Made by a program: the position numbers and the translations under genes. Below are positions 11,436 to 24,138 of a stretch of DNA of 64,000 bases, one piece after another. Under the pieces are notes generated by a model that worked only from the letters and a program-made list of their open reading frames with translations, had not been told where the DNA came from and did not search any database. This DNA is from Brassica napus. Taxonomy: Eukaryota > Streptophyta > Magnoliopsida > Brassicales > Brassicaceae. Positions within the stretch are counted from its first letter, which is position 1, and the number at the start of each line of letters is the position of its first letter. Location of the stretch: the NCBI RefSeq assembly GCF_020379485.1, contig NC_063450.1:43552681-43616680 (forward strand). The letters run 5' to 3'.

Positions 11436-12930
11436 TTTCACAAATTCTGTCCTGAAATTTTTGTTATAAAATTTTCCAACGAATATATTCTGTCAGTAAT
11501 AATTCGTCGGGAAAATTTGAGACGAATCCCCGATGAATAATTCTCTACGGAAATAGTTCGTGTCAAAAATTCGTAGAAATATTTTTAAAAATAGCCAAAA
11601 ATATAAATTAAATTAAATTTGTTTTCATTGTTAAAAATTAAATAATTTAATTATTAAATAATTAGATATACCAAAATTATAAATAATTTATACAAAAATT
11701 AGATAAGAGTATTATAATCTTTGTTTTTAATTTAACAAAATTAAACAAGTATTACTAAACGAAAAATAAAAATGTTTTTCATAAGAAAATATACAAAATG
11801 CAGAAAATAAAATATGTTTTTAAATGATAAATTTTTATAATTTTTGGGTAATAACAAAAGTTATGAAAATTAAGATTATATTAAATATTTTTATATATAA
11901 AATAAGGGAGAACTTAAGATTACCTCATTTTTGTAGGAAAATTCATGTTTACCTTCGTTAAAGAGACAAAATATCCTTTCATCCTGGCCTTACAGATATA
12001 TAAATTTAAATAACTATTTAAATAAATAATATTTTTTTTTATAGATTAGAATATGCGTTTCAAATTCGGAATTTTTTATAACTTTTTCTGAATTTTTGTT
12101 GAACTTTTTTATAAAAACTTCTTTTTAAAACTATTTTTAAAAAAAAATATTTTCAATTTTAATTATTTATTTATATATTTATTAAAATCTTAAACCTTAC
12201 TCTCCAAAATATATCTCTCAAATCTAAACTCTAAATCTAGATTATTTCACCCTAATATAGAAAAGTATTTTGCCTCTTTAATAAAAAGATATTTGTGAAA
12301 TGTCCCGTTAATTGAAGAGTTGTGTGAAAATATTTTTTAAAATTTAATTTTTAAAATATAAAAATATACTGTAATAATTGAAAACTTTTTTAAAAAAGTT
12401 TAGAAAATTAGAAAATGTTTATTAAATTATATTATTTCTAATTCTAAAAATTAGCAATAAATAATTTTAAAGTATAAAAATATATTAAAATGTAATTTTT
12501 AATATACTATAGCTGCCTTTTAAAATTATAATAAATAGTTTTGAATGTTCTTATAGATAATAATTTTTCTATGAAGTCAAAAATATTTATATCTAATAAA
12601 ATGTTTGTAAAAATTGTTTATAGCTTGGAAAAATATTGAAAATTTTTATTATTTTTTTTAAATATCATTATTAATATAAAATATATAAATAAGTTTTATA
12701 TAGAAAAATGTTTTAATTTTTTTCTAAACAATCTAAAACTAACAACAAATATTAATGCTAAAACTAGCAAAATCAAACACAAACAACAAAATTCTTAACT
12801 AACCATTCAATCTTAAACGTAATTTCAAATCCCTAAAATTAACTTTCAGATATTTAAACTAACAACCTTAAAAAAATTTAATTAACAAGCTCTATTAGAT
12901 GAAAACTTTCATTTTCTGGAATGATTTTGG

Positions 12931-13018
<88 letters not shown>

Positions 13019-13765
13019 ATTTGTATGTTTTTAGAGAGAGACACTAATGACGCAGAAATATTTTTGAGGTAAATATGTATCAAAACATTTTGACGGAAAT
13101 ATTTTGTCATGATTCCCGATTTCACGGAAACAAAAATGTTGGTGGTCTACTTTTTTGGGTCTTTTTCGTGTTCACAATGGATTCCTAACGTAGTTCTCAA
13201 CTGAAGCAAATAATTTTGACTTCCAATAAATTTCTTCAGGAATTCCCGACGGATTGCGGTTTTGGCTCAAGAAAAATGAAAAAACTATCAATAATATCAA
13301 ATTACTTTATATCATTGGTATATAAGTTTATTATCATCATACACTATAAAAACATTTAAAAACAATTTTTTAAAAATTATTGAAGAATTCTGTTAATATT
13401 TTATATAAATATACATCTAATATTAGCTTGAAGTTTATGATTCAATAGAATTGAGGTGATGTTATTTTTGAAAAATATATTGAGTGTTTATTACGTCCAA
13501 AAATATTTTTACACTTATCATATGATCTGATACTTATTTTGAGACCACACTAACCCTAAATTGTTACATTTCAAGACCATAAATTTGTATTCGTCAGAAA
13601 AATGTGAGGAATTCCCAACGGATTCCAATTCCCGACGGAAGTAAAAAAATTTGGTTTCTGTCGAAAATTTGTTAAAAAATTTCAACGGATTTCTGACAGG
13701 TTCCCGATAGAATTTTTTTATGTCAAAATTTTCTTATGGGAATCCTTTGTTTTTTTTAATAGTGT
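11436..13765. mobile_element. Degenerate CACTA-like remnant
   Basis: Diverged copies of the same motif seen in the intact CACTA element occur at 11455-11590 (CGTCGGGAAAA, ATTCGTCGG) and at 13085-13260 and 13595-13735 (TTCCCGACGGA, CCCAACGGA). The right edge TTTTTTTTAATAGTG at about 13750-13764 resembles a CACTA terminus. The interior is AT-rich with no transposase reading frame. I could not find a matching left terminus, so the boundaries are approximate. Confidence 0.5.
12932..13014. repeat. (GA)n microsatellite
   Basis: About 80 bp of uninterrupted GA dinucleotide repeat inside the degenerate CACTA-like region. Confidence 0.97.
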
Positions 13766-13767
13766 AG

Positions 13768-13975
13768 ATATTCAGATTTGAAAACTCTATATATCCATAC
13801 TTGAAGGTGGAACAGAAACACACAAATAGAATATATAAACTTAATATATGTTAATTGTGTATAACATTAATACTTTACCCACCACTACTATAGCAGATTT
13901 GAAAACTCTATATATCCATACTTGAAGGTGGAACTCGAATACTTTACCCACCACTACTATAGCAGAAAGATACAT
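13768..13975. repeat. Direct repeat with the block GATTTGAAAACTCTATATAT
   Basis: The block running from GATTTGAAAACTC to CTTGAAGGTGGAAC occurs at about 13775-13814 and again at about 13894-13933. The second copy is flanked on both sides by TACTTTACCCACCACTACTA. This looks like a local duplication. No gene is seen. Confidence 0.7.
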
Positions 13976-15808
13976 GCAACTTTTTTTTTCGACTGAATAT
14001 TTAAGATACATGCAACTTTCGAATAAGTAAATAAATAGAGTTTGGATACATACGATAGAGAGACCGAGCTTGGTAAGACAACCTTCGAGAATTGTTGTAT
14101 AAGCTTTAGTTATTCGTTTCATCGTTTGATAAAAAAAAAAAAATCTTTGGTTATTCTTTTGGAGTTTGAGCTTTCGAAATGATTTCTAAAGTAGAGAGAA
14201 CTTCCTTTTATAAACAAAAAATCAGAACTTCACTATCTCCTCATAATAAGCAACGTGGAGACAAAATAAACAACGTCAGCAGATGCCATGTTAGGTAGTA
14301 TGACTGGAAGCAGGGACCTCTGTATAAGAAATTTTATACAGATCTAATAAAAAGCTGTATAAAATTTCTTATAAATTTGGATTTAATAAAAATCTGTATA
14401 ATATTTCTTATAAATTTGGATTTAATAAAAATCTGTATAATATTTCTTCTAACTTTGAGATTTTTGTTTATGTAATTCTTTCAGAAATTTTGAAGATTGA
14501 ACCGAATATTTTATTTAGTTTTATTCAGGACTGGCCATAATCGAAAAAGTATTAGCCTAAGCATTATGATTCTTATTATCTAACCAATAATTATTAAAAT
14601 ATTTAAAATATCATTTAGATATGCAAGTGATGTCCAAATACTATTTGTCCAATAATTTTATATGAAGCTTTTGGTATAACATTGGCATTTAAATATATTA
14701 AAATATTAAAATAATTAAAATAATTAATATATTTTATTTAATAATATCACAAAATTGTATTTGTATCCAATGTTAAATATATTTTTCATTGAAATATATT
14801 TTTTAATTAAATTTTTTATTTTTTTAAGAATAATAATTCACTTTTAAAATATAACTAAATAAATAAAATTGAATCTGATTTAGTATTGTATATAAAAAAT
14901 ATATAATATATATATTTAGAGACAAAAAAAAAGTATATATCATATACTAATTTTATATATGAATCATTCTTTTATTTATCAATCACTTTATTAAATACAT
15001 TTATGAGATCATATTGTTTCTATAAGATAATGCTTCTATAGCATACTATTATTGATTTGCCATCAATTCTACCAATCAAAGCCTTAAAACATTATTTGAT
15101 TTTGTTAAGAAAGACTAAGTCATTATTTAAGTTAATTATTCATATCAGCATTTTAAATTGAATCGGCAAATGGGATGACATGTTAGGTATCATGGCTGAT
15201 CTCAACCTAGTACATACATGTATATATATATTTTAGAAAAAAATTCAAGACCAATCTTATATTTTATAGTGATCAATTCATATACGTATTCTACTTATAT
15301 AAATAACTCAAAATTGTTGGAGTATCAATCCAAATGATAATTTAAAGTCACATTATTGCATACTTGATAATTGAGTTGATTTGCAAACTAATAAAAAAAG
15401 TATTCGGTTAAGAAACCATTATTATAAAGGATTAATTTATGTAATAGCCAATTTTGAAAAGAAAAATTAGGAAAATGACATTGATGTTGATATAATTAGA
15501 TATCTTAGCATTTTGCTTTTTTTTCTTCCGTTTTTCTCTTTTTTTCTAAACCGGTTGACGGTGATAACATATAAAGATTATATGTCACGTTGTTATAGTG
15601 ATGGTGGTTATGGCATCGACGATGATGGTGATTACGGTGGTAGTGATTATGGTAGTATACAGAAGAAGCAACAATCATAGCTATGAAAGAAGCGTTAGCT
15701 TTTTGTATCAATAGATATTGTGGCTGTGTGATGGTGATGGTGGTCGTCGTGGCTAAAGAAAGAAAAGTTGTCGTAGATGGAGAGGAAGTGATGGTCTTTT
15801 TGTAACAT
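13976..15808. other. AT-rich intergenic region with a 39-bp tandem repeat
   Basis: No gene is supported. A 39-bp unit starting CTGTATAATATTTCTTATAA is repeated with starts at 14355, 14394 and 14433. The GAT/GGT-rich stretch around 15600-15790 gives a histidine-rich antisense reading frame that is low-complexity and not credible as a gene. Confidence 0.6.
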
Positions 15809-15824
15809 AGATTACAAAATGGTA

Positions 15825-17365
15825 ATTATGAAAGCATTAAATGAACAGACTTAACCGTCCATTGCCTTATCGTCTTCTCTCCCAAGCCCACAAATCGAGG
15901 CAACCGCTTCTTCCATGGATTCCAACGCCGGCAGCTCCTTAGCTCGCCGGCGTCACCGTCCCTTCTCTCTGTTTCTCTATCTTAGCTCTCCATTTGTCTC
16001 TTTTATAGATTTGCTCCAAGTTTGTCTCTTGTTCTTAGGTTTCTTAAGTTCTTCTTTTGTTCGTGGTTGTGCAAGCTGTCCTTACTGCCATATCCAAACC
16101 TGTTGGCTCTTGTTTCTCACTTGTAGTCCAGCTCCGTCCGTCACAGCTGCACTGGTACCAGATCTGACTTTTGAGGGTTGCGTTTGTACTGCATTATCTC
16201 GTTCTCCAAAGACCGCCATACTGTCAGATCTGTTCTTCTCTTCATCCTCGTGGGCGATGAACTTTCTCCCTATGGGGAAGACCTGTTCTAATTTATTTTG
16301 TTGTGAACGAAGCTTCTGTATTGGTGTTTTCCGATGTTCATTCGCCAGATCTACAAGCCTTGGTTGCTCTGAGCTCTACTCCGCATCCTCCGAAGCGAAT
16401 CGACTCTTGTCAGAAGACCCAAAGACCAATCACCTTTCAACGCCATTACCGTTCACAGTTGCTAAGCCCGTGCTTGCTCTCCTTTCCATAACAAGACAGA
16501 TTCACGTGACAAAAGGCTTAACTTTGGTTTCATCGATACTCTTTGGCTCCGATACGGTAATATTGGTGTCCAGAGTCTTTTGTTGGCCACAGCTTCCGCC
16601 ATTCCGCCAAAAATCGTCAAGCGTTTTTATTGTTACGCCGGTGTAAAGGTGGCTCGTGCTTCATCGTCAAATTCACTTGCTCTCCACCGTCAATTATTCA
16701 GTGAGGCACTATATCCAAGCGCTTTAGTTCATATGTATCGAGCTTGTCAACCGAAGCTTGCTAGTTTGAGCTCAAGTCAATGCTCAGTATCATCTTCTAA
16801 TTTGAGACTTCTAAAGCTTCAATCAAGCAGTCCTATAAATTTATCTTTTGTGGGTAAGTTTATAAAATTTCCTCTCGACAGGGCCGAGAGAGATCGTCAT
16901 CCCCTTCCTCCTCACAGGAGAGAATCTTTCCACCACAGTCCCTCCTGTTAAGAGGTGATCTTCTTCCAGTGTTGAAAATCTGGAAAATTTACCTTTATCC
17001 TAGTCATTTGCTATCTTATGTGAAGGTCCGCTTGGGACCGGTAGATGCAACGATCCTCATCGGATTGAGAGTCGAGGTTTGGGATAGTGTTGCGACGTCA
17101 CATGTTACTGTGACTAATCGTTCGTTATTTGCAGAGTTTGAAGTGCGGCATCAGTCTCTTATAGATCGGATCGCAAGTGGCAACTTTGATATATTGCATA
17201 ACGCCTTATCAAACTTTCACAAGTTTGTGTCTCTATCCTTGTTCTATGTTGGTTTATATGCTTGGGAGTTAGCCTGTTGGCTTGAACATCGTGTCTTGTA
17301 CAATGATGCTTTTAATCTTGTAATCACTTAAACTATGAATGAAGAATTTGGTGCACAAAAAAAAA
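15825..17365 (+). mobile_element. Non-LTR retroposon with poly(A) tail and 16-bp target duplication
   Basis: The direct repeat AGATTACAAAATGGTA lies at 15809-15824 and again at 17366-17381, exactly flanking a 1,541-bp insert that ends in a run of ten A. This is the mark of LINE-driven retroposition. The insert is less AT-rich than its surroundings and holds open frames of 243, 123 and 120 codons in the sense direction. None resembles a reverse transcriptase or any protein I recognise. It may be a non-autonomous LINE derivative, a Sadhu-like element or a processed gene copy. Confidence 0.85.
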
Positions 17366-17381
17366 AGATTACAAAATGGTA

Positions 17382-19005
17382 TGAAACATACTGAATGGTA
17401 TGGAATAAACTAAATAAAATAGTACATGTAATGAAATTATTAAATAATAAATTATATTATAAAAATATTATGTGTTTACATGCTCAACATCTACAATTGT
17501 TTTCAATATCTATATGTATCTAATAGATAGTAAACAACTTACAAATAAAATTATAAGAATGTAAACATAACTTTTTCATCATTTAAAACATACAAATGAA
17601 AATATAAATAGAATAGAACATGCTAAATGGTATAGTTCATATTAATGAAATTATAAAATGGTTTAGATATACTATAATATGTATGTCGAAAATTAATAAA
17701 TAGCAGGGATGGAGGTAATGCTTATCACGACGTCAACCCAAGCATTTCATAAATTAAATCTAAAACACTAATCACTAAACCCTAAAAATGTAATATAAAC
17801 CTTAACCCAAATATTAAAATATGCAAATAGTACATGAAGCATTTATTAAAATAGAATAGTAACAAACAAAATAGCATACAGTATTTTAACTAATCTGACA
17901 TGATACGATGATGTGAAGAAGAGAATCGAAGGCGCCTCGACCGTAATGCCGTCGTGGTCTATAGATTTCAGAAACGGAGACGATGTATGTAACGGTAAAA
18001 ACAATATATGTAGCTGAGATTATGGATTTGCAGGTGGTTGTGGTGGCTATGGTGATGATGGCTCAGTGATGAATGTGAACATGAATGAGATGATGGTGAT
18101 TATGAAAAAGGGATAATGATTATAGAAAAGAAGCAGTGTCTAAGGAGACGATAAATACAAAACGCATTGTGGATGTGATGATCATATTGTAACGGTGACG
18201 GACGGAAAAGTGATGGAGATGGAAGAAGAGCATTGGTAGTTGGTAAATCGAAGAAGAATAAGGTAGTGATTTTTCATTAACCAGATATTATAGGTGATAT
18301 CGTACATATTACAAAAATAATAAAAATGTTTTTTTGGTTAGATATTGAATTATGCTTTGTTTTGTAGCTGTCCAAAAGATATTGCTAGAAAAAACAGCCA
18401 AAAAACATCTATCTGATTCTGAAAATTGGACCGGACAATGAATTTTTTTTTTTTTTTGAAACTTGACCGGGCAATGAAATTAACTCGATTCTTTAGAGAA
18501 CACCAACAAATATTGCAGTAGTAAATAAAGACACACCAATATTTAATGCATTAAATAATCATATATAACTGTAAGTTGATAAACTGCATGCACATGTTGA
18601 AGATACAAATGATGGAACTGAAGCCGGTTATTTATCTGTGCCATTTTTAATATATAGTTATTTGAAAATTAGGTGTATGAGGATACGTATACTAATATTT
18701 AACGCTTTAATTAATTATATAAATTCATTTTTTTTTGCTAAGAAGATTATATGAATTCCAAATTAATAGATTATATATATCGTATATGCAAAACATAGTC
18801 GAATTATTTGATGTCTATGTTATAAGAAAATCCTATGTTTTATGATACTTAAATTATATGAGTAAACATTTGCACCAAAAAATTATATTAGTAAACTCAG
18901 GCCTGCCTTTAAAAAAATAACAAAAGTCAACGATCCTCGTACGATTTGAAATAGAAACCTTAACTATAGTGTATAGATGTAGAATTTTTTTAATCAAAAA
19001 TACTA
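17382..19005. other. Intergenic, no gene recognised
   Basis: AT-rich sequence with a simple GAT/GGT-rich patch at 18030-18120 similar in character to that at 15600-15790. No supported gene. Confidence 0.5.
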
Positions 19006-19242
19006 CTCCCTCCGGATATGAATGCATGATGTTCCATCTTTTTATCCTTTATACAAATGTATGATGTTTTGAGATATAATTAATGTATTTAGTTTTAAAA
19101 TTTAAACATAAATTAAAAAATCAAATTATGAATAGTGAAATTTTATTGATATAATCAAAAAACAATAATTAAAATAATGTATTTATTTTTTCTTAATATG
19201 TGTGTAAAATCTTAAACATCGTATAATTAAATTCAGAGGGAG
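19006..19242. mobile_element. Stowaway-like MITE, 237 bp
   Basis: The left end CTCCCTCCGGATATGAATG and right end AATTCAGAGGGAG form the terminal inverted repeat typical of Tc1/mariner-derived Stowaway elements. TA dinucleotides flank it at 19004-19005 and 19243-19244. It has no coding capacity. Confidence 0.85.
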
Positions 19243-19244
19243 TA

Positions 19245-20474
19245 TTTTGTTTTAATAAATCAAAGTTTCGGTGCAAATGCACGCCACCTCTGTACATGAA
19301 TGGAGACGGCCTCTGAATAAACCCCATATTAAAATGTTTCATTGTATGGCAATTTTTTTTTAAAAAAATCTTTTTAATTAACTTTGGCCTTGGCACTATC
19401 TCAGGCCTATTCCCCAGGTCCATGTAAAAGTCCAGACTAATCTCCGTAAAAATTATGTGGTCAATGCATAAACTCTCACTCCGGATATTCAATTAGATCA
19501 TAAAATAGACATATATCCACGTGACCACAAAGTGAAGTGCATTGGAATGCCTTCGAACCCAAATTTTTTAACAAATTTGAAATCTGTTTACCACTAGACC
19601 ACCACCTTGGGTTAGAATTAGATATCTACATAGAAAAATTATACATGTTCAGGTTAAGCAAAATTTATAAATTATCTAAAATGCCTGCAAATAACCTACT
19701 TTTTCATTACTTAAATGCAATCACACCCTTGACAATTTCAGTAGTGTATGTAGTCATTGTCTTTCATTTTTTTAGCACAATCGTTCCAAGCAGTCCGATC
19801 CATCAATATATGGTGGAAGGAAAAAATGTATACCCTTTTTAAAGCTCGAGTTCGTCATCTCTATAACATGCATAACACCATTAACACTACTCTCTAAGCT
19901 TGGCACCTGAAACATTTACTTCTAAAATTAGTCCATTAACTTCGAAGACCAATTTTACGTTTTTGTACTATCGATCAGTGGCCACATGCTAAGAGCATTA
20001 CCATCGCTTAAGATATGCGATGAGTTTATTTAGCCTTTTATATGAGCATTTTAATAAATTTTATTATCGAAGGATAACGCCGTGAACGCTCCCAGACACA
20101 ACTATAGATTCCTTTTTGAACTACTTACGGACAAATATGGTCAAGCAACACAACTAGATCCTTTTTTTGTGATTGCAAGACGTATAAAAATTTGTTCTAG
20201 GTAATAAAACATTAATATTTATACGTACACCAAAATAAACACGACAAAAAAATGCACTCGTAAAGTATAGTACAAATACTCCTCTAGTTATATCAAAACT
20301 TGAATTCATAGATTGCTTCGTTCAGTAACCTCTCTTGGTTTGAATTGTTGAACCTATCAACCCAAACAGAAGAAAAAAAATGCAAAGAAATAAGAATCTG
20401 GTACCTTTCAACCAGAATACCTTTTCAAAGGTGGATAATGATTTTTTTAGAGATAATAAATGAGCGATCCTAGG
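19245..20474. other. Intergenic, no gene recognised
   Basis: Non-coding sequence. Antisense and sense frames of about 100 codons (19193-19492 and 19537-19842) show no recognisable domain, and the first overlaps the MITE end. Confidence 0.45.
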
Positions 20475-20477
20475 TTA

Positions 20478-20654
20478 GAGCATGTTTAATGGGTTTCTTA
20501 GAATGAAGTTCGTAGCAGAATATAAGAACCCGTTTCTTAACTTTTAACTAAAAAAACTAAGAACCGGTTCTTAGCTTTTTTAGTTAAAAATTAAGAGACG
20601 TGTTATATATTCCGCAAAGAACTCCACCCTAAGAATCTCACATTAAAAATGCTC
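20478..20654. mobile_element. Tourist-like (PIF/Harbinger) MITE, 177 bp
   Basis: Nearly palindromic along its whole length: GAGCATGTTTAATG...GAAGTTC on the left matches GAACTCCACCCTAAGAATCT...AAAATGCTC on the right in inverse orientation. It is flanked by TTA at 20475-20477 and 20655-20657, the 3-bp duplication expected for PIF/Harbinger. Confidence 0.8.
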
Positions 20655-21382
20655 TTAAAGATTTTTCACGTCAACGAAAATAAACCCTTTAACTTTGAGG
20701 TTCTCAGAGCACCTCCAATGAAAATTTTGAACACAAGTTTTCAAAATTAAAAATAATCAGAAATACAAAAAAGTAAGAAAAGTGTTTATTGTTTTAAGAA
20801 TATTATAAAACCCCCACAGTACCCATGTGTAACTTTTATACTAGTTCAAATTTAAAATAGTAAATAAAAATTACTTATTTAAATTAATTGCAATAAAATA
20901 TTAATGATTTGTTTTTTTTTAGATACTTAATGGAGTTCTAACTGGTTGTGGATGCTCTTAATTTATCGAAATAGAGCTCTCATACCAAAGGGGAGACTTG
21001 CAAGTTGCTTAAGGTAGGTCCATTCGGCCATTTAATAATGTAATAAAAAACCGCAGTACACTTTGATAATATAAATAAATAAACGAAGTGGACTTTCATC
21101 AAAAAAACGCAGTGCAAGCTAGTCTTTTAACTCTAGTAACGAGTGACATTAATGATAACTGATAGAAAATGAGAAACTTAATTATACAGTATTTCTCTAT
21201 TGATCTGCTCTTGAAGATTCATTAATTTGTTACACTAGTCAAACAGTGGCAATGGTAAAAAGTTATGGTTACGGAGAAAATGTGCTAAACGATGGATTCA
21301 TCAAACAATTTCCTTAATGATAACTGATATTGGTAAGACCTTTAAAACACTTTCAAAGGTTACATTAAAATATAAATCGAAG
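20655..21382. other. Intergenic downstream of a P450
   Basis: AT-rich. A further weak inverted pair (AGAGCACCTCCAATG near 20706 and GGATGCTCTTA near 20950) may be another decayed MITE. The distal part should contain the P450 3' UTR. Confidence 0.4.
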
Positions 21383-22960
21383 TCAAGTCCATTGAGTAAG
21401 AATCGGGATAAGCTCAAGTGGAACTTTCTTAGGACAGACAAGTCCATATGATTCTTCAAGATCAACATCTTTTGCCTCCCTTCCTTCCGGAAGCTTCCAA
21501 TCGAAACGGTAAAGAAGATTGATAAGAGTTAAGTGTACCAAAGCCATACCCATACCTATACCAGGGCACATCCTCCTTCCACTACCAAAAGGCAGCAACT
21601 CAAAGTCTAGACCTTTATAGTCAATCCCATTGTCCATGAACCTCTCGGGGATGAAAGTTTCTGGATCTTTCCAAACGTTTGGATTCCTATGAACAGCCCA
21701 TACATTGACATGGATCCATGTCTTCTTTGGAATGTCGTAACCTCCAATCTTGATATCTTTTGAAGCCTCTCTTGGAATAAGAAGTGGCACAAGTGGGCTT
21801 ATCCTAAATGTTTCTTTAATCACCATTTTTAGATACTCGAGTCGTTCGATATCTTCTTCTGTGATATGGTTTTTGTTTCTTATCACTTCTCGAACCTCAG
21901 CTTGCACTTTCTTCAGAACTCTTGGGTTTGTAATCAAATGTGTCATCACCCATGTCACAGTATGAGCAGAAGTGTCTATTCCAGCAATAAGAACATTCTA
22001 TAATAATCAATAAAACAAGATTAAAACTATATACAACATATAAGAAATGAACTTAATCAAGATTGAGAAGTTTCCATTACTTACTAGAAGAATTCCTTTG
22101 GTGTGGTTTCTTGTAAGTTGAAACTTTCCAAGTGAAGTCTCTCCCCGTTCCATTTTTAAGAGCAAGGCTATGATATCATCTTCAAGGCTCTCATCTTCAA
22201 GGTGATGCTTTATAGATTGATCGAAAAATGCATCCATTTCCTTGAAAACCTTCTCACATTTGCTATGTAACCCTGTGATCCTATCGATTAATTTACCAAT
22301 TACCGGGAAGTAATCTGCTGCTGCAAAACTCCCCAACACCTCCATGATTCCTTGAATGACTTCCTGATAAGTATTCTCAAGTTTGCTCCCTTTAAGATTC
22401 ATCCCAAAGCCAACTCTACAAATCACACTTCCAGACAACTTCATTAACTTCTTGTTCAAGTTAACCGGGTTGGCCAATGAAGCAGATTGTTTCAAGAAAT
22501 CAACAAAGGAACCAACTTCTTCTTCTCTTATATGTCGAAAAGATTTGACCCTTTTCGCGGTGTAGAGTTCAAGAACCGTCATCTTCCGTACTTCCCTCCA
22601 ATATTTGCTATAAGGAGAAAAGGCAAGATCATTTAAATTGTATGAAACTCTTGCAGCATAAGTCAAATAAGGTCGGGAACAACAGTCTGCGTCGAACGTC
22701 TTTAAGACATCCTTCACCGTCTCTGGACTTGACGCCACAACGGTAGACACGTTTCCGAACCTGAGGGACATTAGAGATCCATATTCTTCAGATAACTTGA
22801 GCATCGAACGGTGAGGTTTGGATCCCAGTTGGTGCAAGTTGCCAATTATAGGAAGTCTAGGTGGTCCAGGAGGTAGGTTTTTCTTTGTCTTTCTGGTGTT
22901 CTTTGCAGCGAGTATAGATGCAAAGAAGATGATTGCAACGATGATATACAAAATACTCAT
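21383..22960 (-). CDS. Cytochrome P450, CYP71B11-14-like, intact
   Basis: Haem-thiolate mono-oxygenase expected on the ER membrane; substrate unknown. The chosen start is the ATG at 22960 ([17 protein letters not shown], the signal anchor), preferred over an upstream in-frame methionine because it matches both paralogues. Exon 1 is 22960-22085 (292 codons), the GT-AG intron 22084-21998, and exon 2 21997-21383 (204 codons plus TGA): 496 aa in all. Motifs: hinge LPPGPPRLP near 29-37, I-helix AGIDTS 297-302, K-helix ETFR 354-357, PERF 409-412, and haem loop [10 protein letters not shown] with the cysteine ligand at 436. Position 293 is N where both paralogues have D. It is a tandem copy of the genes at 1-1217 and 1924-11047 and a good reference for reading the interrupted one. 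Confidence 0.97.
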
Positions 22961-23551
22961 CTTGCTTCCTACACAAAAAGGCATAGTTTATACATTTAGC
23001 CAGCTGATAATCTTCATAGAAATATAAATGGCATGTTAGGTGAAATAAATACAGAAACTAAGCATGTTAAGTGAATCGAAAATACTTAAAAGCACCAGAG
23101 AGCACCACTCTGCCGTATGGCAACACCAGATTAGTTTTGAAGTTTCCTTACTTCATTCGAAACACATAAAAGTATTAGAGAATTAAGAGGTTACTCTACT
23201 ATATATTTGAAACATCTACATAGTATAAATAGAAAGACTGAGATCGGTAAAGATTAATCACCTTCAAGTCCTAGACTTTGTGCTGACGATTGTAGAAAGA
23301 TAGGAAGAGGAGAAGGAGACGAGAGAGGAATTTTGATTTTTTTGTTGTTGTTGTGGGGGTAGTTGTGTTACAGGCAGCAGACGGTGGCAACATATTTATG
23401 CAACTTTTGTCATTGAGATGACGTTGTAACTTACATAAGCGTCCACTGCATTATTACATTTGAGCCTTTTTCGATATTTTAAATTGTTAGGACAAATGCA
23501 TGCAGTTTAATTCTGACAAGAGTATTATCAGTAATTCCAATAGTAAACAAA
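22961..23551. other. Upstream region of the intact P450
   Basis: Non-coding. It should include the promoter of the P450 that starts at 22960. No confident core element identified. Confidence 0.5.
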
Positions 23552-23553
23552 TA

Positions 23554-23790
23554 TTCTTTCCGTTTCAGAATGATCCATGTTTCATAAGAAAATTATTTCT
23601 AAAAGATCAATATTTAATAATGACAAATTGTAAATTTCAAATACATTAATTGTATTTACTGAAGTTTGATTGATTAAAAGTCATATGAAATACCTAAACA
23701 CGGAAAACAATATATTTATTGTCAAAATTTTACGTATTTTTTTAATAAGTGTGAAAAATCTAGAATATACACTATTTTGAACAGAGGGAG
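23554..23790. mobile_element. Stowaway-like MITE, 237 bp
   Basis: The right end GAACAGAGGGAG and the diverged left end TTCTTTCCGTTTCAGAATGA are inverted repeats of the CTCCCTC type, flanked by TA at 23552-23553 and 23791-23792. It has the same length as the MITE at 19006-19242, so the two probably belong to one family. Confidence 0.75.
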
Positions 23791-23792
23791 TA

Positions 23793-24138
23793 GATCAAGG
23801 TGGCGTCTGCTGTAGCAGCGGAAGCCCAAGCAATTAAATCTGCACTACTAGCTGCAGCAAATGCAGGCTACCGTGATCTAGAAGTCTTCTCGGATTGCAA
23901 AAGCCTTGTCACCTTGATCAACTCAAATGCTTCATCGGTGGCTCTGAAAAGTCTCCTCTACGACATCTCGGTGTTGAGTCAAAAATTTTCCTCTCTCTCC
24001 TTTACCTTTATTCCTCCTGTGAACAATGTAGTTGCTGATGGCCTAAATCAGCCCTGTCTTCTCTTTGTAACTCCTCCGTCATGGAGTAACTCTGTTTCCG
24101 TTTTTTCATATTATAATTAAGGTTTGCCCAAAAAAAAG
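23793..24138 (+). pseudogene. LINE 3' fragment: RNase H (RVT_3) domain
   Basis: The reading frame at 23800-24120 resembles the C-terminal half of plant LINE RNase H domains (AEAQAIKSALLAAANAGYRD, then FSDCKSLVTLINSN, then FIPPVNNVVADGLNQ). The acidic FSDCKSL position matches a conserved core residue, but the N-terminal strands are missing. After the stop comes GGTTTGCCC and then a run of eight A, as at LINE 3' ends. It abuts a Stowaway MITE. It is a 5'-truncated dead copy. Confidence 0.7.

Noticed and set aside
12895..13125. Ser-Leu repeat protein frame
   Set aside because: It is merely the translation of the (GA)n microsatellite.
15505..15711. Histidine-rich antisense frame (HHNHYHRNHHHRRC)
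   Set aside because: Translation of a simple GAT/GGT-rich DNA stretch; low complexity with no start context or homologous domain.
20706..20957. Another MITE (AGAGCACCTCCAATG ... GGATGCTCTTA)
   Set aside because: End similarity is weak and no target duplication is visible, so it was left inside the intergenic entry.
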